A stretch of 12,861 bases of DNA, taken from NCBI GenBank assembly GCA_024741835.1, contig JAENRP010000200.1, forward strand, positions 1 through 12,861. Direction: 5' to 3'. Origin of the DNA: Diplocarpon mali (Eukaryota > Ascomycota > Leotiomycetes > Helotiales > Drepanopezizaceae). The notes beneath the pieces are model-generated. The model was not told the DNA's origin. It did not search any database and saw nothing but the letters and a program-made list of their open reading frames with translations. Made by a program: the position numbers and the translations under genes. Of the stretch, positions 7,616 through 12,861 are shown piece by piece; positions within the stretch are counted from its first letter, which is position 1; each line of letters opens with the position of its first letter.

Positions 7616-8229
7616 GCGCAACTTGTACGGAGCACCGCTACCAGTACAAACGAACGTAACACACCACCCTCTGAGCGTCAACGATCACTCCCAAACCCCG
7701 ACAATGTCGTGTACATGCTCAGCACTGTAGAAAGTCAGCCGAAACCCCTCGATGGGTTCCAAGAGGAGGTTCCCTACGCATTTGATATTCTGAGTGAGAA
7801 AATAGGTTAGCGTTAATATCCGGTGGGATCCGCGCAGGTCATCAACTTACCCCGTAAATGTCATTCCGGGTGCACAAGGGAAATTTGTCTTTCTTGTCCG
7901 TGCCAATGCCGGGTTGGCACGTACGGCCAACTGGGAAACTATCATTCCAGCCGCGTTCCTCTCCTATACACTGATGGACAGAGGCAGAGTCAGAAAATCT
8001 GTCTCGATGTGCTTTCGCCGGCGTTGGCACCTACACAGAATGAATGCTTGCCTTCCTATACCACGATTCAGCACAATATTGGGAGACCGGGGCACTATGG
8101 TCTTACAGCACATGTTTCGCCATTCGAGAAACCCATCCCGTAGTCACAGTAGTACTTTGCTGTAAACGCTTCGATGCCAGCGAAAGCGTGAGCCAAAATG
8201 AGAAGCATAGGGAGCTTCATGGTGAATAA
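7616..8229 (+). pseudogene. Possible gene relic beside the insertion, frame changes, unknown
   Basis: No single open frame covers this stretch, but three plus-strand pieces read like protein. The first is 7616-7807, ending DGFQEEVPYAFDILSEKIG before TAG 7808. The second is about 7839-7985 in another frame, with GKFVFLVRANAGLARTANWE and FLSYTLMDRG. The third is about 7986-8226 in a third frame, including FLYHDSAQYWETGALWSYST after a TGA at 8041 and ending TGA 8227. They could be exons or a frameshifted pseudogene. A GT...AG pair at 7806-7837 would give a 32-nt intron, too short, and it does not restore the frame, so I favour decay. I recognise no family. The first piece starts about 40 bases from the retrotransposon edge, so the insertion may have hit this gene. 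Confidence 0.25.
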
Positions 8230-9214
8230 GCTGTTTGGTCAAATGAATAATGTGATTAGAAACTGTCAAGATGTGAACGCTACGTGCTAACCCAGAACTG
8301 TAGAGAGGTGATTTTGCTATATATATAGGTGCGACAGGAAATAAGAGATTCTGACTACGGAAACATAAAACAATGGGCCCCCCCCTCCCAAGAAAAGTCC
8401 ATTGCATGACTTGTATCAGGTATAGGTATGCCCATGGCATCTAGGGATGAGTATCTACGTCAGTCGAGCAAGTCCGGACATAGCCCTTCTCGCATGACGA
8501 GTTTACACTCTAGATCCGCATTTCCTCGATCTGTTATATATCAGGCCAAAACAAAATTACATCTTCAACGCAGGGACCTCGTAACACCCCGAGACCCACA
8601 GAATAGCCTTGGACTTGACCACCTATCAATCCTAACCTCCGGATCTGCATCACTGGTTTTGTTTGACTGCGACGAGTCAAACAGAACAGAGTTGGGCGTC
8701 GGTATACTCGGATAACGTAAGGACTTCGACGAGCAAGCGCCGGGATACCAAAGCTTTGCCAGGTGATTGTTCGAGAATATATGGATACCGGATGAGTAGC
8801 CGGGCACCTGAAGGCCAGTTCCTGCTTGGCTCTCGAGCTAATAGATGAATCGGTTTTGTAAACCCCACCTTGATTCCTCCTCTTACCCTCTTTTCTTTCT
8901 CTGCGTCACCCGCCTGCCTTTCTCTCTGAATGGCATGATTACACATAAAAAGCCCTGCATTTTATGTAGGTGAAACCGAAACTTTATCAGAACAAGAAAT
9001 TAAGGCTGCAACTAGAGTTCTGCGCGAAGAGAGAGAGGGGGAGAGGTAGCATTCGCCAAGTGTATCGTATTGAACTTATACTAGAACGCGACGAGGGTTG
9101 TTTTAAGAGAATTGCGCGTACGAATGATACGATTCTGCTGTTGTCGCATTAGGTGATTGTGTGCACAGGTGAAGCTTCTCGAATACGTCGGATTATATTC
9201 GTGTGTAAAAGGTT
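8230..9214. other. Unassigned stretch, no recognisable gene
   Basis: Only short open frames (under 100 codons) occur on either strand and none reads like a known protein. Small structures include an alternating TA palindrome (CTATATATATAG, 8317-8328), a C-run within 8376-8389 and a pyrimidine-rich patch near 8870-8930. I see no RNA gene. Confidence 0.5.
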
Positions 9215-9239
9215 GCTCTCGAAGCTACTCCTCGAGAGC
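9215..9239. repeat. Hairpin, 8-bp perfect stem with 9-nt loop
   Basis: GCTCTCGA at 9215-9222 is the exact reverse complement of TCGAGAGC at 9232-9239. No T-run follows, so it is not a typical terminator. It is the leftmost of four inverted repeats in under 190 bases. Confidence 0.7.
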
Positions 9240-9274
9240 GTAGAGTAATTACAGTAGTTCCCAAGCCTCACATA

Positions 9275-9294
9275 TCATGTGACTAGTCACATGA
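9275..9294. repeat. Perfect 20-bp palindrome containing two inverted RTCACRTG boxes
   Basis: The segment equals its own reverse complement over 20 bases and is centred on CTAG. Each arm contains the 8-mer GTCACATG or its complement, which matches the RTCACRTG consensus bound by Cbf1-type bHLH proteins in budding yeast. The palindrome could bind a dimeric regulator or extrude as a cruciform; neither is shown by the sequence. Confidence 0.8.
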
Positions 9295-9345
9295 CAGTTG
9301 ATCATATGACCTGAATCCTGACACAACCCTTTGACTCTTCTGAAC

Positions 9346-9361
9346 TAGCTCTGCAGAGCTA
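9346..9361. repeat. Perfect 16-bp palindrome centred on TGCA
   Basis: TAGCTCTGCAGAGCTA equals its own reverse complement. It lies 51 bases after the 20-bp palindrome. Confidence 0.8.
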
Positions 9362-9384
9362 TCTACCGAGAAGAAAACGACCTA

Positions 9385-9402
9385 TGTAACTTGGAAGTTA
9401 CA
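9385..9402. repeat. Inverted repeat, 8-bp arms with 2-nt centre
   Basis: TGTAACTT and AAGTTACA flank GG, so this is nearly a perfect 18-bp palindrome. Its right arm overlaps a 12-mer (GTTACAGTAGGC, 9397-9408) that recurs at 12232-12243. Confidence 0.75.
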
Positions 9403-9408
9403 GTAGGC
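9397..9408 (+). repeat. Short dispersed repeat, copy 1 (with inverted partner 10-mer)
   Basis: GTTACAGTAGGC occurs here and again at 12232-12243 in the same orientation. A 10-mer GCTACCGCGA follows at 9422-9431, and its exact reverse complement lies at 12249-12258 after the second copy. TA followed by CAGT resembles the tips of Tc1/mariner-type elements, but no transposase or matching opposite end was found. Confidence 0.4.
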
Positions 9409-9835
9409 AGCATTGGGATTTGCTACCGCGACAGGCAGAATGGCCGTGCAGAGGGTAATCATTCTCTCCTCGAAGGTCGCAAATCGAGCTGACCTGTCTC
9501 CCGCCTTCTGGATGTTGCGGTCCTCTCTTGCGACACCTTCTCGTCTTTAACAGCCGAGAGTAAATCCAGCCAGCTAGGTTCTCTGACGAGGCGATGGGCG
9601 TTGTAACTGATAGCTCTAGGTATTGGAAGCATAGACACAGCAATTTGACTGCACCTCAGCCATAGCATTCACATACGAATCTATCCCGGCCGTCGGATTT
9701 GAGAGTCTCTCCTCCGAGCGGCGTCGCTGCCTTCTACGTGGTGGAAAACTCCTGCGCCGGGTAGGCATCTGAGGTTAGTGGATTTTATCTAGGCTTGCAG
9801 GCCATTCAAAAGCCGAGTGGTTGTCGCAGCCCTGC
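9409..9835. other. Unassigned stretch
   Basis: Short minus-strand open frames of up to about 80 codons overlap each other and show no recognisable motif. I see no RNA gene or repeat apart from the 10-mer at 9422-9431. Confidence 0.45.
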
Positions 9836-9887
9836 GAAGAAGAAGAAGAAGAATAGTAGTAATAATAGAGAAGAGAAGAGAAGAGAA
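9836..9887 (+). repeat. Purine microsatellite: six GAA, then TAG/TAA spacer, then four GAGAA
   Basis: Six GAA triplets at 9836-9853, a TAGTAGTAATAATA spacer, and four GAGAA pentamers at 9868-9887 followed by GGGG. On the minus strand it would read as poly-Ser/Tyr, which explains open frames there without implying a gene. Confidence 0.9.
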
Positions 9888-10026
9888 GGGGCGTAGCGTG
9901 GGATCCAGGACGGATGGCAGCCGTAGGGCATGTTGTTCTCGGAGCGCATCTCGAGACGCGGCGTGTAATCCCTAGCGGCAAACGGGGAGGATTGGACGTA
10001 GCTCGCCACGGCAGCTGATATACAGC

Positions 10027-10738
10027 CTACGCGATTCGCGAGCGGGTTTGGATCAGGTGCGGCCGGTGCAGGCAACGGATGAACTGTTTGGCGCTCTCCA
10101 CGGCTCAAGGAGAGTCGACGCGTTGGGGTAGGGTGTAGGCGGGGCCCGGGTCGTAGAGGGCACGCACGCGGATCTCAGCAGGCCGGGTCGAGAGGATCTT
10201 GATACACCTCTCGGAATCTTAGCACTGGATTGATGGCTCGCGTGTTCTGCGTAAGCCTCTGGTACCACTCTGGCACGAAATCTATCTGCTCTGGCATCTT
10301 GTCAGTGCGATTCAGCATCACGTCACACGTTTGCAGTGGTTACTCTTCCTCACCCGACGACGAATAGAGCTCCAAGCACAGCGCAAAAACTTCGGTCAGG
10401 TGCGAATCCACTGCTTTTGCGACGGTTGGCGAATGCCCTCTATTCGTGCCGCTCTGGTAGTAGGGGAGGGCTAAACTCTCTACTTTTCTCCCCGGAGACA
10501 ATATAGGTAGGAAACCCACCAGTGAAACTCCACCATCAGGGGTAGTAAAGACTCGGCGAACCTTTGGATTCCTACTTCTAGGTCCCTGGCCCGTCGCAGG
10601 CCACGGGGATATGATATCTAGGTAGGTATACCCACACCCAGCGCTGATATCAAGGGGATCAGATGTCCAGCATCCCCAACCCGTAGAAATATCGTCCCCC
10701 GTATCCTCTGTGCCCCGCTCCTCGCTCTCTGTGAGCAA
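10027..10738 (-). pseudogene. Unknown protein-like reading frame, broken (stops and one frameshift)
   Basis: On the minus strand one frame is open from 10738 to a TAA at 10340-10342 (132 codons, no ATG), containing KVRRVFTTPDGGVSLVGFLP and SHLTEVFALCLELYSSSGEE. The same frame continues in phase beyond the TAA to a TGA at 10175-10177, passing MPEQIDFVPEWYQRLTQNTR and FREVYQDPLDPA. After a one-base shift it continues as EIRVRALYDPGPAYTLPQRV, crosses a TGA at 10105-10107, reads AVESAKQFIRCLHRPHLIQT and ends in TAG at 10027-10029. The steady protein-like quality across these breaks suggests a real ancestral gene. CAA, CGA and CAG would each give the observed stops by one C-to-T change. Introns could explain some breaks, but I found no convincing splice pairs. 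I do not recognise the family. Confidence 0.35.
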
Positions 10739-11893
10739 GCCGGGCCATTAAGTCCCGCGAGGAATCCCAAGCATGCATTCCCTGAGAACCGGAGGAGAGA
10801 TCGAGCCACGTTTCCCCGGATTGCCCACTCTCGTTTCCCTACGGACTACGGCGCGGCGACGTATCGAGCTCCTGCTCCATCCTGTGAATACCGAGAGGCG
10901 AGCGCTGTGCAGCGAGCCTCTGTCGAGGTCCCAAGTGCGAGGATTCGCGGCTTTGGATACGTTGGGCGGCGTGCTTCTCGACACATTACCACGACCATCG
11001 ATAGAGGAGAACGCCAAGGACGAATGAGAGAACGAGAGGAGAGGAGGAAGAGAGAGAAGCGACGAGGAATCGAAATGCGAAGAATCCCAAATACCGGCGT
11101 GCGGGGAGGGGATTTGAGCCAGGGTCACTCGTAGCCGAGCAGGAAAGGGGAGCGAAGTGCAGGGATGTCCTAAGCGAGGATCGCTACTGTGATGTTCTTG
11201 TGTTCCAACCGCAGCGTGTTCTGGGCTTCAGGCTTCCGGGTCTGTGAGGGGAGAATCAAGGCTGCGTCATTGACGTGCGCATCATGAGTAGGACCGGTGG
11301 ATGTAAAGTTTGCAGCGAGGAGAGAGAGTGCACGGCTGGGGTGGTGTGTCGCTTCGCGGTTTCGTCTGGTCGAATCGAGTGGTTCTGCATGCGGTTGATC
11401 TTCCCTTCCCAAGCTCGAGGCTGGAATCTTGAGAACCCCAGTAGCCTTGGTTTTCGTGTCGAGACAGGACACGAGCAGACGGGAGTGGTGACGATTGTAC
11501 CAAGTGTTGTGGTTGTAAACAAGCTATGGACCTTGGCGGAGCCAAGCTCCTGAGCGTGGCGAGGCATGTGATCACATCTTCTAGGTCTTTGAGGGCCCGG
11601 CAGAGATTCTTTTGCGAGACGAAAAACGACCGACAGATATGCGCATCGTATGGCCAACCATGGAGACGTAGGGCTGGGCTCACGAATCTGTGCCTGCTCC
11701 GTAGTGCGAGCCTCTGGAGTCGGAGCGGGAGAAGCTCACACCGCCTATTGGTGACGTCTCGCGTCCCAGTGCATCCATCGGCTGCGTCGCAGAAAGTCAT
11801 GGGAGAAACGTGCAAGCGCGCAAGAGTTGAGCCAGGAACCAGGGGGTGGGGCCTTTTGCCTCGGTTGGGTTGGGGCATGAAGGGTTTTCTAGT
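10739..11893. other. Unassigned stretch with long but unconvincing open frames on both strands
   Basis: Open frames reach about 198 codons on the minus strand (11282-11878) and 147 on the plus strand (11526-11969), but they overlap each other, are rich in Arg, Ser and Pro, and show no motif. A purine-rich patch lies at about 11024-11062. A TRGYNNARNNGG-like sequence at 11132-11143 lacks a tRNA B box. I cannot support a gene here. Confidence 0.4.
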
Positions 11894-11959
11894 GATGGTG
11901 ATGGTGATGGTGATGGTGATGGTGATGGTGATGGTGTTGGCGTTGGCGTTGGCGTTGGC
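11894..11959 (+). repeat. Two-part hexamer microsatellite: seven GATGGT then four GTTGGC
   Basis: Seven exact GATGGT units (11894-11935) pass without loss of phase into four exact GTTGGC units (11936-11959) and a partial unit. The units differ at two bases. Because the period is six, all frames stay open; the minus strand reads Thr-Pro then Ser-Pro repeats and the plus strand Asp-Gly then Val-Gly. These translations alone do not show a gene. Confidence 0.95.
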
Positions 11960-11965
11960 GTTGTG

Positions 11966-12575
11966 CTAGGCGAGAAGCGATGCTTGAAGACGATGATAGC
12001 GGCTGTGTCGGCCAGCCCTTTCCTGCTCTTCTTTTCTTCTTCCTTTTTCTTCTTCTGCTTATGCACGAGCAGCTGTGCTATTGCAGAAGGGCTGGATGTT
12101 ATTTAGAGTTTTGGTTTGATGTGGCTATGACATGTGGGTGTGGTGTGTGTGCCTTGCAGGTGCATCTGTACTTGGGGGTGAGTTAGGTAGACAGTCGTGT
12201 ACTATGTATGTACATGGTACTGTCCCCCGGGGTTACAGTAGGCGATATTCGCGGTAGCGCGTGTGGCGCTTCATTCTCGATAGGCACGAGGCAGCGGCGC
12301 GGCATTGGTCGAGGAGAATAGGGTTTGTTAGTTCTGCTCTGCATCGCCTGGGCGCAGGCGGAGCAGTCGGTAAGGAGATATCCGTCCCTAGTAATGCAGA
12401 TAGATGATGTGCCGAGTCACGGCGGCAATGGGGTGAGGATGTGTGAGGCCGCCCAAGTGGTGCTGTAGGAATATAGTGATCGGGGTCACATGTCAAGCAT
12501 ATGATGAGAGTGAAGGAGGGGAAGGAATCTGAGGGACACGTGATGGTCTTGGCATAGGCTGCCCTCGAGTATTTG
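11966..12575. other. Unassigned stretch
   Basis: It holds a pyrimidine-rich patch (about 12015-12060), an imperfect 23-bp inverted repeat at 12219-12241 (TACTGT...ACAGTA around CCCCGGGG) and the second copy of the GTTACAGTAGGC 12-mer at 12232-12243. Two RTCACRTG boxes lie near 12484 and 12538. Open frames are short and unconvincing. Confidence 0.45.
12232..12243 (+). repeat. Short dispersed repeat, copy 2
   Basis: GTTACAGTAGGC identical to 9397-9408, followed at 12249-12258 by TCGCGGTAGC, the reverse complement of the 10-mer at 9422-9431. Confidence 0.4.
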
Positions 12576-12602
12576 TCTCTCTCTCTCTCTCTCTCTCTCT
12601 CT
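12576..12602 (+). repeat. TC dinucleotide microsatellite (about 13 units)
   Basis: Uninterrupted TC/CT alternation of 27 bases. It gives Arg-Glu repeats in a minus-strand frame, which extends that frame artificially. Confidence 0.95.
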
Positions 12603-12644
12603 TATAGATAGATCAACAGCTATAACTAGAAAATCCAAGCATAC

Positions 12645-12861
12645 CTTTTTAGTGCGCACCTTATGGAACCAACAGGTGCACGGCAGGTTGCGTTGGTCGG
12701 TCCACACGAAGTAGCTGGCACGGGAACCGTCTCGCAACCATCCAGACCCTCTCGGCCGCCTCGTTTTGGGGAGAGAAGAACAGATGGGGTGGGTGAGTGG
12801 TGCATGTTCCTGGAGCATGTGCCTGATTCTGTCGACAGCCTGACCTGGTCTGCTGCCACCC
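12645..12861 (-). CDS. Possible partial exon running off the right edge
   Basis: A minus-strand frame is open from the window edge to a sequence reading AAAAAG then GTATGC, a good fungal 5' splice donor (GT at 12644-12643). The predicted peptide includes SYFVWTDQRNLPCTCWFHKV just before it. A second minus-strand frame over the same bases is also open, so the coding frame is not certain. I recognise no family, and the upstream part lies outside the window. Confidence 0.15.

Noticed and set aside
11127..11200. tRNA-like start (A-box-like TAGCCGAGCAGG at 11132-11143)
   Set aside because: No B box, no pairing acceptor stem and no anticodon arm could be found.
11282..11969. Long overlapping open frames on both strands (198 and 147 codons)
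   Set aside because: They are biased in composition, overlap each other, have no motif, and the plus-strand one is extended by the hexamer repeat.
11797..12066. Minus-strand Pro-Thr/Pro-Ser repeat protein
   Set aside because: The repeats come from the hexamer microsatellite and the N-terminal Lys/Glu run from a pyrimidine patch; nothing else suggests a gene.
1..12861. CRISPR array, rRNA, telomere repeat or bacterial operon
   Set aside because: No regularly spaced repeats, no conserved rRNA segments, no terminal TTAGGG-type arrays and no operon-like gene packing were seen.

Overview
The window looks like a stretch of a fungal nuclear genome, most likely a filamentous ascomycete. This is inferred from the type of retrotransposon, its C-to-T style decay, purine/pyrimidine and hexamer microsatellites, and long non-coding stretches. 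There are no bacterial operons, ribosome-binding sites, CRISPR arrays, rRNA genes or convincing tRNA genes. No host gene could be named, so the taxonomic guess is weak.

Positions 1-7574 are one Ty3/gypsy-type LTR retrotransposon on the + strand, filling almost 60% of the window. Its parts in order are: a 134-bp repeated end (1-134); a candidate primer-binding site (134-150); a gag/nucleocapsid/protease reading frame (348-3437); a likely -1 step in frame at a T-run with a stop codon (3431-3437); pol with reverse transcriptase, RNase H and integrase (uninterrupted 3680-6745); a GPY/F-like integrase tail cut by stops (6746-7207); a 24-nt all-purine tract (7206-7229); a non-coding part (7230-7440); and the second copy of the repeated end (7441-7574). 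All catalytic residues of protease, RT, RNase H and integrase are visible. The copy is nevertheless dead as written: gag carries five in-frame TAGs and the pol tail two TAAs and two TAGs. The nine internal stops contain no TGA, and both differences between the two LTR copies are TpG/TpA pairs. This points to CpA-to-TpA (RIP-like) mutation. The element probably extends to the left of the window, because the purine tract suggests an LTR of about 345 bp.

Positions 7575-9214 are flanking DNA with short, frame-shifting, protein-like stretches (7616-8229) that may be a gene relic next to the insertion, followed by about 1 kb with nothing recognisable. Positions 9215-9402 hold four hairpins or perfect palindromes in under 190 bp.

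Positions 9409-12861 are mostly unassigned. They contain GAA/GAGAA purine repeats (9836-9887), a minus-strand protein-like reading frame with a frameshift and three stops (10027-10738) that I read as a decayed or heavily spliced unknown gene, a two-part hexamer microsatellite (11894-11959), a CT dinucleotide run (12576-12602) and a possible minus-strand exon at the right edge. The retrotransposon is well supported. Everything to its right is tentative.
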